A stretch of DNA of 14,771 nucleotides, taken from positions 1-14,771 of the forward strand of contig JAVCCD010000028.1 of assembly GCA_030765665.1 (NCBI GenBank). Direction: 5' to 3'. Under the pieces are notes generated by a model. That model was given only the letters and a program-made list of their open reading frames with translations, did no database searches and was not told the origin of the DNA. Shown one piece after another: positions 7,036 to 13,842 of this stretch; the first letter of the stretch is position 1, and each line of letters opens with the position of its first letter. A program made the position numbers and the translations under genes. Source of the DNA: Candidatus Tenebribacter mawsonii. GTDB taxonomy: Bacteria > Cloacimonadota > Cloacimonadia > Cloacimonadales > TCS61.

Positions 7036-7932
7036 TTAAAATTTTCTTGTATGAATAAAATCACATAACATCAATAGGAGTTCAGCTTTTTCTCCATATG
7101 GTTCAAGAAGAATTTTGGCTTCAGATATTAGCTTCTCTGCCATTTGCCTTGATTTTTCTAAACCATAAACAGCTGGGAAAGTAGCTTTCTTTGCTTTTGA
7201 ATCTTTGCCTACTGTTTTCCCAAGATCCTCGATAGAACCCTCGATGTCTAGAATATCATCAACGATTTGAAAAGCTAATCCGATCTTTTGCCCAAAACTC
7301 TCCATACGTTTATGATCTTCTTCAGAAGCTTCTGCCAGCATACAACCAAAACGAATAGGTAAATTTATTAATCTACCGGTTTTGTTATTATGAATGTATT
7401 CAAGAGTTTCTTTTGAGATTTTCTTTCCTTCACTTTGAATATCAATCATTTGTCCACCGATCAATCCTGAATGTCCAGCTTCAGAAGAAAGCTCTTTAAT
7501 AAAATCTAGTCTAAGCTTTTCATCTACTTCTTCTGCATTTGCAATTGCTTGAAATGCATAAATAAGGAGGGCATCTCCTGCCAATAGTGCAATATCAGAG
7601 CCAAAAATGACATGGCAGGCTTTTTTACCACGTCGATATTCATCATTGTCAATTTCGGGTAGATCATCATGAATTAGTGTGTATGTATGTAGCATTTCTA
7701 TTGCACCAGCAACCATAAGTGTTTTTTCAAGATCATCTTTAAAAAGTTTATATGTGTTTATCATGAGATATGGACGCAATCTTTTGCCACCTGCAAATAA
7801 TGTGTGGCGGATAGCTTTATGTATTTGTTTTGGATATTCATCTTTTCTTGGTAGGAAGCGATCTATAGCAATATTCACAAGTTCGCGTTTTTCTTTCAGG
7901 TCTTTTTTTAAGACCATGTTTTTAGCGCTCAT
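7036..7932 (-). CDS. ispA: Polyprenyl diphosphate synthase, FPP/GGPP type
   Basis: A trans-isoprenyl diphosphate synthase joining isopentenyl diphosphate to an allylic diphosphate, most likely making farnesyl (possibly geranylgeranyl) diphosphate for undecaprenyl phosphate and quinones. The first Asp-rich motif is LIHDDLPEIDND at 86-97 (Asp89, Asp90, Asp95), with the two-residue insertion typical of bacterial IspA; the second is DDILD at 225-229. GGKRLRP at 48-54 and the ending DLGKTVGKDSKAKKATFPAVYG after the second motif also match IspA. 298 residues is the family length. The ATG overlaps the xseB stop as ATGA; xseB-ispA adjacency is a widely conserved pair, where dxs often follows, but here dut follows instead. 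Chain length cannot be fixed by eye. Confidence 0.92.
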   Translation of the reverse strand: MSAKNMVLKKDLKEKRELVNIAIDRFLPRKDEYPKQIHKAIRHTLFAGGKRLRPYLMINTYKLFKDDLEKTLMVAGAIEMLHTYTLIHDDLPEIDNDEYRRGKKACHVIFGSDIALLAGDALLIYAFQAIANAEEVDEKLRLDFIKELSSEAGHSGLIGGQMIDIQSEGKKISKETLEYIHNNKTGRLINLPIRFGCMLAEASEEDHKRMESFGQKIGLAFQIVDDILDIEGSIEDLGKTVGKDSKAKKATFPAVYGLEKSRQMAEKLISEAKILLEPYGEKAELLLMLCDFIHTRKF

Positions 7933-8150
7933 ATTTCCTCGTTGATGTTTTGTGATTTATGTATTTTATTTGTTAAAACTTCAATTTTATTTTCAATTTT
8001 CTCTAGTTTACTATTACAGAAATCTGCTAATTCAGAACCTTCTTCAAACAGATCAACTATTTTATCAAGTTCATCCACACCATCTTCTAATTTGTGGACG
8101 ATCTCCTCCAATCTCAATAGGGCAGATTCAAATTTCATTTTACTATTCAT
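7929..8150 (-). CDS. xseB: Exodeoxyribonuclease VII small subunit
   Basis: XseB is the small, multi-copy subunit of exonuclease VII, which degrades single-stranded DNA from both ends together with XseA. The 73-residue protein is two helices with the family core FESALLRLEEIVHKLEDG at 7-24, then a second helix LFEEGSELADFCNSKLEKIENKIE. The ATG at 8150 has no good ribosome site; the in-frame ATG at 8138 (MKFESALL) is an alternative start giving 69 residues. It follows the M23 gene by 26 nt and overlaps ispA by 4. XseA is not in the window, so the large subunit must be coded elsewhere. Confidence 0.9.
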   Translation of the reverse strand: MNSKMKFESALLRLEEIVHKLEDGVDELDKIVDLFEEGSELADFCNSKLEKIENKIEVLTNKIHKSQNINEEI

Positions 8151-8176
8151 ATATAGTTGTTTAGCTTGATTCCAGT

Positions 8177-9115
8177 TTATTTATTTGTAATGATGATATC
8201 ATCTTCAAGTTTATTCAAATACTCATAAGGATTTCTATATTTATTATATCGCAGAACTTCAAAGTGCAAATGACTTCCGGTCGAACGTCCTGAATTGCCC
8301 ATCTCTGCAATAATCTGACCTCTTTTGATTTCCTCATCTTTCTTAACGAAGATCTTGTTTAAATGAGCATAATTAGTCTGGTATCCAAATTTATGAGTAA
8401 TTGCAATAAATTTACCAAAATATTTTTGTTGTCCGGTAGATGATATCTTTCCATCAGCAGCAGCATAAATGGGTGTTCCTTTAATATTGCCAATATCCAA
8501 ACCATTGTGGAAACTTCTCTTATTTGTAATTGGATGTGTTCTCCATCCATAAGGATCTGATATTCTTCCGTAGGCTGGGTAGATTGAAGGAGTATTTAAA
8601 TACAATTCATCTTTTAATTCGACCAGATCTTTTAATTCTTCATGTGTGTCGTAATCAAATTCAATTTTACCTTTGAGTTGAATAATTTTATTAAGTGTAA
8701 GAGAGTAATCATCACTTAAAGTAATGTTTGAAGATATAAATGTTGTATCAATAATTGGTGACCCACCAATTCCCATCTCTCTAATTTCTTTATTGATTGC
8801 CTTAAAATTTTTATCGGAACGAACCTTATCTTCCCAGTTTTCCATTAAATTGAGCTTTGTCATTATTGAATCAATTTCCGATGATAGGGTTATAAGTTTA
8901 TCTTTGAGAATAACATTCTCATTAAACACTTCTTTTGCCTGAGCTATTTGTGTTTGATTGTGTATAATGAAGAAAATTGAACCAGCAAAAAATAGTAAGA
9001 AGATAACAGCCAGAGTACATAAGAATAAACCAAGTTTTTTGGGCAAACTTATGTTAATTGGTCTGGAAGACTCTGTTGTGGATAATGCTATGTGCCATCT
9101 TTTTGATACTGACAT
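8177..9115 (-). CDS. Membrane-anchored M23 (LytM) peptidoglycan endopeptidase
   Basis: A 312-residue protein from ATG 9115: a short cytoplasmic start (SKRWHIALST), one transmembrane helix at about 28-52, a periplasmic coiled-coil-like segment (about 57-95), a linker, then a LytM domain from about 178. The zinc ligands are all present: His203 and Asp207 in FHNGLDIG, and His284 in HLHFE, with catalytic His251 (YAHL) and His282. It is therefore likely an active endopeptidase cutting peptide cross-links, unlike the inactive EnvC-type LytM regulators. The start is uncertain: a GTG at 9142 would add 9 residues, but the ATG has GGGGA close upstream (short 3-nt spacer). It heads the minus-strand string that later contains the FtsE/FtsX-like pair, whose usual clients are such hydrolases. 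Confidence 0.88.
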   Translation of the reverse strand: MSVSKRWHIALSTTESSRPINISLPKKLGLFLCTLAVIFLLFFAGSIFFIIHNQTQIAQAKEVFNENVILKDKLITLSSEIDSIMTKLNLMENWEDKVRSDKNFKAINKEIREMGIGGSPIIDTTFISSNITLSDDYSLTLNKIIQLKGKIEFDYDTHEELKDLVELKDELYLNTPSIYPAYGRISDPYGWRTHPITNKRSFHNGLDIGNIKGTPIYAAADGKISSTGQQKYFGKFIAITHKFGYQTNYAHLNKIFVKKDEEIKRGQIIAEMGNSGRSTGSHLHFEVLRYNKYRNPYEYLNKLEDDIIITNK

Positions 9116-9279
9116 ATTTCCCCATATATTTTTTTTCAACACAAAAAAAAACGATTAAAATGTCAAGTTAATTCAGCTTTACAGCTACATATAACTCTAT
9201 TTTATCAAGGTTTTTGATAATAAAATACTTGACCTATTACAGTGCAATTATCTGGATTCCACAATAATAATTTATAATT
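9116..9279. promoter_or_regulatory. Divergent intergenic region between the M23 gene and ptb
   Basis: This region must drive both directions. On the minus strand a perfect TTGACA lies at 9166-9161, but no good -10 box follows at 17-18 nt; a run of nine T (minus strand) fills the spacer. An inverted repeat with 7-bp arms, TTATCAA (9202-9208) and TTGATAA (9214-9220), could be an operator. On the plus strand TTGACC occurs at 9229-9234 and TATAAT at 9273-9278, but they are too far apart to be one promoter and TATAAT is too near the start codon. No promoter is assigned. Confidence 0.4.
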
Positions 9280-9285
9280 GGGAGA
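9280..9285 (+). promoter_or_regulatory. Ribosome binding site fixing the ptb start
   Basis: GGGAGA, 4 nt before the ATG at 9290. It lies inside the longer frame that opens with TTG at 9278, so the ATG is preferred. Confidence 0.8.
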
Positions 9286-9289
9286 TAAG

Positions 9290-10195
9290 ATGATAAAAAA
9301 TTTTGAACAGTTAATTGCAAAAGTTAAAGAAATGAAAAATAAAACTGTAGTAATTGCTGCTGCCCACACAGCTTCTGCAATAGAGGCTGCAATAATGGCA
9401 AAGAAAGAGAATATTGCAGATAGTTTACTTGTTGGTGACAAACAGTATATAGAAGAATATTTACATAAATTTTCACCTGAGTTTGAGAACGATTTCAATA
9501 TAATAGACACTGGCAAAGATCTGGAACTTGCCACTTCTGAATCTGTGAAGGCAATCCGAAATGGAGAAGCAGATATTTTATTAAAAGGTAAATGTGCAAC
9601 TGCTACTCTCATGAAAGCTGTATTAGATAAAGAAAAAGGATTAAGAACCGGTAACAATCTAAGTGATGTATTAGTTTATGAACATCCAGATAAATTGGTT
9701 TTGATGAGCGATGGTGGAATTAATCTGTATCCTGGTGTTAAAGAGAAAATTTCAATTATTAATAATGCGGTAAAAGTTGGTCATGCTTTAGATAATCCAA
9801 AACCTAAGGTTGCACTTTTGGCAGCAGTTGAAGTTGTAAATCCTAAGATGCCTGCAACTGTTGATGCGAACACAATTAAAGAAATGTATGAAAATAATCA
9901 GATCAATGATTGTATAGTTGAAGGACCTATAGCTTTTGATGGTGCAGTAAGTAAAATGGCAGCTGAAGCAAAAGGGATAAAATCGGAAGTTGGTGGAGAT
10001 GCAGATGTGCTTATCGTTCCCAATATTGAAGCGGGAAACATTTTCGGCAAAGCACTTACATACTATTGCAATTATAGAGTTGCACATGTTGTTATGGGAG
10101 CAAAAGTTCCAATTCTTATTGCATCCAGGGTAGATACGGCAGAAACAAAAATGCTCTCAATAGCCTTAGGTGTACTTAGCGCACAGAAATCATGA
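9290..10195 (+). CDS. ptb: Phosphate butyryltransferase-type acyltransferase
   Basis: A 301-residue member of the phosphate acetyl/butyryltransferase family, which exchanges CoA for phosphate on an acyl group (butyryl-CoA to butyryl phosphate) in the cytoplasm. Family blocks are visible: LLKG 97-100, SDGGIN 140-145, VALLAAVEVVNPKMPAT 174-190, EGPIAFDGAVS 211-221 and GDADVLIVPNIEAGNI 236-251. The size of about 300 residues favours Ptb over the longer Pta forms; acetyl or branched-chain acyl specificity remains possible. The usual partner, butyrate kinase (buk), is not adjacent; instead the stop overlaps the rlmH start as ATGA. The kinase must be elsewhere, or the enzyme serves another acyl-CoA route. 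Confidence 0.85.
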   Translation: MIKNFEQLIAKVKEMKNKTVVIAAAHTASAIEAAIMAKKENIADSLLVGDKQYIEEYLHKFSPEFENDFNIIDTGKDLELATSESVKAIRNGEADILLKGKCATATLMKAVLDKEKGLRTGNNLSDVLVYEHPDKLVLMSDGGINLYPGVKEKISIINNAVKVGHALDNPKPKVALLAAVEVVNPKMPATVDANTIKEMYENNQINDCIVEGPIAFDGAVSKMAAEAKGIKSEVGGDADVLIVPNIEAGNIFGKALTYYCNYRVAHVVMGAKVPILIASRVDTAETKMLSIALGVLSAQKS

Positions 10196-10659
10196 AAATT
10201 AAAATTATTTGTTTAGGAAAAACCAAGCAAAAGTTTATTGAAGAAGGAATTAGAGAATATCAGAAGAGGATAACTAAATATTTTAGATTAGATTGGCAAT
10301 TCTTGCCAGATGTAAAGCTTACTGGAAGCAAAACAATAAAGATAGTTAAAGAACAAGAAGCTTCAATTTTAGAAAAAAATGTTTCAGCATCGTCTATTGT
10401 TATTGTATTAGATGAAAACGGAAAGGAATATTCATCTGTAAGATTTGCTAAATATTTGGAAGAAAAATTAAACATTGGCAAAGACATTACTTTTGTAATT
10501 GGTGGAGTTTATGGTTTGCATAGGAGGATTATCCAAAAAGCTGATCTTGTTCTAAGTTTTTCCAGGTTTACTTATACTCATCAGATGATCAGGATTCTTT
10601 TAACAGAGCAATTATATAGATCACTAACAATTATTAAAAATAAAAAATATCACTACTGA
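10192..10659 (+). CDS. rlmH: 23S rRNA pseudouridine-1915 N3-methyltransferase
   Basis: RlmH is a SPOUT (knotted) methyltransferase that methylates N3 of pseudouridine 1915 in helix 69 of 23S rRNA on the assembled 70S ribosome. The 155-residue length is exact for the family. Key parts: LDENGKEYSS 73-82, FVIGGVYGL 101-109 (SAM-binding knot), and YTHQMIRILLTEQLYR 128-143 followed by the C-terminal KKYHY, where the Tyr-His is the near-invariant end that forms part of the active site of the dimer. It has no own ribosome site and overlaps ptb by 4 nt, so translation is probably coupled. Confidence 0.95.
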   Translation: MKIKIICLGKTKQKFIEEGIREYQKRITKYFRLDWQFLPDVKLTGSKTIKIVKEQEASILEKNVSASSIVIVLDENGKEYSSVRFAKYLEEKLNIGKDITFVIGGVYGLHRRIIQKADLVLSFSRFTYTHQMIRILLTEQLYRSLTIIKNKKYHY

Positions 10660-10690
10660 TATTGCTAATTATTATTAATAAAGTAATATT

Positions 10691-10729
10691 TCTTATGAAA
10701 AAGAATTTGCTTTATAATGTAGACTACAT
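10691..10729 (+). promoter_or_regulatory. Probable trxB promoter with palindromic operator
   Basis: TATAAT at 10713-10718 is a perfect -10 box about 40 nt before trxB. A weak -35 candidate, TTTCTT, ends 18 nt upstream. A 13-bp perfect palindrome, ATGTAGACTACAT (10717-10729), overlaps the -10 box and the expected start point, where a repressor would block transcription. Confidence 0.5.
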
Positions 10730-10757
10730 AGTATTTAAATTATAAAATGGAGGATGA

Positions 10758-11705
10758 ATGGAATTGAACAATGATTATGATGTAGCGATAATTGGTGGAG
10801 GACCAGCTGGATTAAGTGCTGCAATTTATGCTGCTAGAGGTGGGCTAAAAACTGTATTATTTGAAAAAGCTCTGATCGGAGGGCAGATTGTTGTAACAGC
10901 AGAAGTAGAAAATTATCCTGGTTTTGAAAAAAATGTAACAGGATTTGATATAATTGAGAAAATGCAACAACAAGCTGAAAAATTTGAAACAGATATTAAA
11001 TTGGAAGAAGTAAAAGCAATAGGCTTGGAAGGATTATGCAAGATTATCGAAACCACAAAAAGTACATATAAAGTACAATCTGTAATTATTGCTACAGGAG
11101 CTCATCCTAGAAAATTAGCCGTGCCTGGAGAAGAAAAATTCACAGGTCGCGGAGTATCATATTGCGCAACTTGTGACGGTGCCCTATATCGGGATAAAAT
11201 TGTTGCAGTTGTTGGAGGAGGAGATTCCGCAATAGAAGAGGCTATTTTCCTTACTAAATTTGCAAAAAAAGTGTACATTATTCATAGACGTGATGAATTG
11301 AGGGCTGTTAAGATAGTACAAGACAGAGCTTTTAAAAATGAAAAATTAGAATTTGTTCTTAATTCTGTTGTGCAAGCTATAGAAGGTAAAGATTTTGTAG
11401 AAAAAGTAGTTATCTTCAACAAAGAAACAAATGATGTGAGAGAGTTGGAAGTTAATGGTGTTTTCATTTATGTTGGTATAATTCCCAGCAGTAATCTAGT
11501 TGAATCTCGAGTTGAATTCGATTCACAGGGTTTCATAATAACAGATGATTCAATGCATACTGAACTTCCAGGTGTTTATGCGGCAGGAGATGTAACCAAG
11601 AAAGTTTTGCGTCAAGTTATTACTGCTTGTTCGGATGGAGCAACAGCTGCTTTTTCTGCAGAAAAATGGATTGAAGAAAACAAGGAACTTTTCTGCATAG
11701 AATAA
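10758..11705 (+). CDS. trxB: Thioredoxin reductase
   Basis: TrxB is a cytoplasmic flavoprotein that passes electrons from NADPH through FAD and a redox disulfide to thioredoxin. The 315 residues show the FAD site GGGPAG 13-18, the redox pair CATC 136-139, the NAD(P)H site GGGDSA 153-158 with HRRDELRA 176-183 (arginines that read the NADPH 2'-phosphate), and the second FAD motif GVYAAGDV 272-279. All are standard for the low-molecular-weight bacterial enzyme, so NADPH dependence is likely. GGAGG lies 4 nt before the ATG. It is preceded by its own promoter-like region and closed by a strong terminator, so it is probably monocistronic. No thioredoxin gene is in the window. Confidence 0.96.
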   Translation: MELNNDYDVAIIGGGPAGLSAAIYAARGGLKTVLFEKALIGGQIVVTAEVENYPGFEKNVTGFDIIEKMQQQAEKFETDIKLEEVKAIGLEGLCKIIETTKSTYKVQSVIIATGAHPRKLAVPGEEKFTGRGVSYCATCDGALYRDKIVAVVGGGDSAIEEAIFLTKFAKKVYIIHRRDELRAVKIVQDRAFKNEKLEFVLNSVVQAIEGKDFVEKVVIFNKETNDVRELEVNGVFIYVGIIPSSNLVESRVEFDSQGFIITDDSMHTELPGVYAAGDVTKKVLRQVITACSDGATAAFSAEKWIEENKELFCIE

Positions 11706-11713
11706 ATTTTACA

Positions 11714-11751
11714 AACAAAAAAGGCATCCAATATTGGATGCCTTTTTTGTT
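11714..11751. terminator. Bidirectional terminator: 38-bp perfect palindrome
   Basis: The 38 bases from AACAAAAAAGG to CCTTTTTTGTT are their own reverse complement. The GC-containing core GGCATCC/GGATGCC pairs around AATATT, with A6 on one side and T6 on the other, so it works as an intrinsic terminator for trxB (plus) and for the convergent rod operon (minus). Confidence 0.92.
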
Positions 11752-11768
11752 GCTTGAAAATAGTAAAA

Positions 11769-12035
11769 TTAAGCTGAAACAAAATCTACAATTTCCTCTC
11801 CTTCCACATAAAGGAATTTAGGGCTCTCAGGAGGTCCACTCTTCTTAATCTTATCACTATCAGAATCTTCAACATATCTCCAAATTTCCCACGACTCTCC
11901 CTCACCATCAATACAAAATGTTATTTTCTTACCTATAAAATTATCAATAATGAATTGAATCGAAGAAAGTGGCTCTGCCTTCGTTACTGGAACGCAGAAT
12001 TTCTTTCTATCATAAACGTATTTCCCCTTTGTCAT
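11769..12035 (-). CDS. Small protein of unknown function
   Basis: An 88-residue protein that I do not recognise. It has no signal peptide or membrane helix and is mildly acidic, with two Cys (14 and 41) about 27 residues apart, a GEGESWEIWRYV segment at 44-55 and a Pro-rich turn (SGPPESPKF) at 66-74, looking like a small mostly beta fold. GGAGGAG directly precedes the ATG with a 3-nt gap, a strong ribosome site that supports it as a real gene. It is the last gene of the mrdA-rodA string, 12 nt after the CBM-like lipoprotein, and ends 18 nt from the shared terminator. A cytoplasmic accessory role is possible; nothing in the sequence names it. Confidence 0.7.
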   Translation of the reverse strand: MTKGKYVYDRKKFCVPVTKAEPLSSIQFIIDNFIGKKITFCIDGEGESWEIWRYVEDSDSDKIKKSGPPESPKFLYVEGEEIVDFVSA

Positions 12036-12047
12036 TTACTCCTCCAT

Positions 12048-12623
12048 CTATTTTTGAATTCTATATACTGCATAACTTTCAATATCATCCAACCAATAAA
12101 TTTTATCTGATTTTATAGGTATTGAAATGATGATCCTGCCAAATCTGGCTGTGCTTTTTAAGAAACCACTTGTAATATCTATTTGAGTCCAATCTTGTTT
12201 TGGAAGTCCGGTTTTACTAAATTTGCTAACTCTTTTACCTTTAGCATCAAAAGCCAGAAAACGAATTGTGATCGATTGATTAGAATTATAATTTGTTTTA
12301 ACAAATAAACGTGAATAATATACTTGATCAGCATCTACAGGAAATGCATCTGAAATAATATTTATTTTATCTTTTGGATATTCTACTTTTAAACTTTTTG
12401 ATCCTGTATGGGGATTTTCATTATCCCAGGTAATGTAATCAGAAGTATCTTCCAATAAAAACCAGCTTTCGGGGAGTTTTTGGGAATCGTAATCGCCACT
12501 CTCGAAACTTGTATTAAAGACTTCATTTTCATTACTTTTAATATCTTTTTCTGAAAAATTCATTACTGATCCAAAAAAACAACTGGATAAAATAATAAAT
12601 AAAGCGAGAATAATCTTTTCCAT
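12048..12623 (-). CDS. Lipoprotein with a CBM-like jelly-roll domain
   Basis: 191 residues from ATG 12623. The longer frame opening with TTG at 12641 is rejected because AAGGAGG lies 6 nt before this ATG. The signal peptide ends in LSSC (Cys15), a plausible lipobox. The rest reads like a carbohydrate-binding (CBM4/9 or galactose-binding-like) domain: FNTSFESG 36-43, PESWF 51-55, a NPHTGSKSLKVEYP strand 70-83, a WTQIDI strand 145-150 and the ending IYWLDDIE 175-182. Such domains bind glycans or serve as structural modules; ligand residues cannot be chosen by eye. It starts 10 nt after rodA, so it is co-expressed with the elongation peptidoglycan synthase. A glycan-binding envelope role is inferred. 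Confidence 0.7.
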   Translation of the reverse strand: MEKIILALFIILSSCFFGSVMNFSEKDIKSNENEVFNTSFESGDYDSQKLPESWFLLEDTSDYITWDNENPHTGSKSLKVEYPKDKINIISDAFPVDADQVYYSRLFVKTNYNSNQSITIRFLAFDAKGKRVSKFSKTGLPKQDWTQIDITSGFLKSTARFGRIIISIPIKSDKIYWLDDIESYAVYRIQK

Positions 12624-12628
12624 AATAG

Positions 12629-12635
12629 CCTCCTT
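12629..12635 (-). promoter_or_regulatory. Ribosome binding site overlapping the rodA stop
   Basis: AAGGAGG on the minus strand, 5 nt before the ATG at 12623 and sharing bases with the rodA TAA. It decides the start of the CBM-like lipoprotein. Confidence 0.8.
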
Positions 12636-13842
12636 AGGCAAAAATGCTTCGTTCTTTAAGATACTTTAAAATCAGACCGATCGCTGTAACATTGATCAGT
12701 AAGTTGGTTCCACCATAACTTATGAATGGCAAAGGAATCCCTGTTGTTGGCACTATGCCCAGGTTCATTCCAATATTAATAAATATCTGAAAGGTTATAT
12801 ATGCTAATATCCCAACAGACACATAACGATATTCTTTTCGTTTAATTTTAATTATACTCTTAGCGATTTTATATAAGAACAAAAAATAAATAAGTAAAAT
12901 AAATGTGCAACCAAAAAAACCAAATTCTTCACCTATCACAGAAAAAATGAAATCTGTATGATGTTCAGGTAAGAAGTTCATGTTCTTTTGAGTGCCCATT
13001 AAAAAACCTTTTCCAAAGATTCCACCTGAGCCAATTGCTATCTTAGATTGAATGATCTGGTAACCAGCACCAAGAGGATCACGCATTGGATTTAAAAATG
13101 TTAATATTCTGTTTTGCTGATAATCTTTTAGACTATTCCAAAATATTGGAGTAATAAAGAAGATGAATGTGTTAATAACAGCTACAAAACCAATTAGCAC
13201 TTTATCAAGATTACTTCGAGATAGAATGTAAATCAATAATAGAGTATAAACAATAAATATCCAAATGGAAAAAGAAAATAATATACTAAGAATTGGACTT
13301 ATTATAAGTATAAGATAAAATTTTGGAAGATCAGATACTAAAAGGATAGAAAATAAAATCACGAAAAAAGTTAATGAAGTTCCTAAATCAGGTTCTAAAA
13401 GAATAAGTGTAATAGGAATTATTGTAATTACAAAAGAACGAAAAAGTATCTGTCCATCATTAAGAAATGGTTTGGAAATAAATTTAGAAATAGCCATTAT
13501 TGTTATTAACTTAGCTAGTTCAGAAGGTTGAAAGTTAGCAAATCCCAAATTTATCCATCTATGTGAACCTTTGATCTCTGGTAAAAATAGAACTAAAATT
13601 AACAAAAGTATTGTAAAAATATAAATAGGGAGGATAGATATTTCAACAATTGCATTTGGAGTTTTTAACAGCACGAATAGAACCAGCATAGAAATTATTA
13701 TCCAAATTAACTGTTTAATATAATAATTGGCAATAGTAAAATCATCTCCAATTCTGCTTGAGGAAGCAGAATAAATAGAAAAAATCCCAATCAACAAAAG
13801 AAGCATTAATAAACCAAAAATTATCCATTCAAATTTCTTCAT
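12634..13842 (-). CDS. rodA: Rod shape-determining SEDS glycosyltransferase RodA
   Basis: RodA polymerises lipid II into glycan strands in the inner membrane and works as a pair with PBP2 in the elongasome. The 402 residues are almost all membrane helices. SEDS landmarks: HRWINLG..QPSELAKL 94-112, LEPDLGTS 149-156, GAGYQIIQSKIAIGSGGIFGKG 258-279, LPEHHTDFIFSVIGEE 291-306 with the catalytic Asp297, and PTTGIPLPFISYGGTNLL near the end. The MKKFEWIIFGLLMLLLLIGIFSIYSAS start and the adjacency to mrdA indicate RodA rather than FtsW. The ATG overlaps the mrdA stop as ATGA, so the two partners are made in a coupled way. Confidence 0.95.
   Translation of the reverse strand: MKKFEWIIFGLLMLLLLIGIFSIYSASSSRIGDDFTIANYYIKQLIWIIISMLVLFVLLKTPNAIVEISILPIYIFTILLLILVLFLPEIKGSHRWINLGFANFQPSELAKLITIMAISKFISKPFLNDGQILFRSFVITIIPITLILLEPDLGTSLTFFVILFSILLVSDLPKFYLILIISPILSILFSFSIWIFIVYTLLLIYILSRSNLDKVLIGFVAVINTFIFFITPIFWNSLKDYQQNRILTFLNPMRDPLGAGYQIIQSKIAIGSGGIFGKGFLMGTQKNMNFLPEHHTDFIFSVIGEEFGFFGCTFILLIYFLFLYKIAKSIIKIKRKEYRYVSVGILAYITFQIFINIGMNLGIVPTTGIPLPFISYGGTNLLINVTAIGLILKYLKERSIFA

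Noticed and set aside
7929..8169. Open frames on the plus strand opposite xseB
   Set aside because: xseB matches its family along the whole length; the opposite frames are low-complexity Leu/Ser/Phe strings.
9140..9142. GTG start for the M23 peptidase
   Set aside because: There is no ribosome site before it; the ATG at 9115 has GGGGA, though with short spacing, so some doubt remains.
9205..9657. 150-codon open frame on the minus strand opposite ptb
   Set aside because: It lies over a clearly recognised plus-strand gene, has no recognisable family and its start has no ribosome site.
10758..11705. Selenocysteine or extra redox centre near the TrxB C-terminus (Cys313)
   Set aside because: A single Cys next to the end without a CC or CU pair; the protein has the normal low-molecular-weight layout with CATC.
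11769..12623. The two small genes after rodA as a toxin-antitoxin pair
   Set aside because: The first is an exported CBM-like lipoprotein and the second has no toxin or DNA-binding motif; spacing fits ordinary operon genes.
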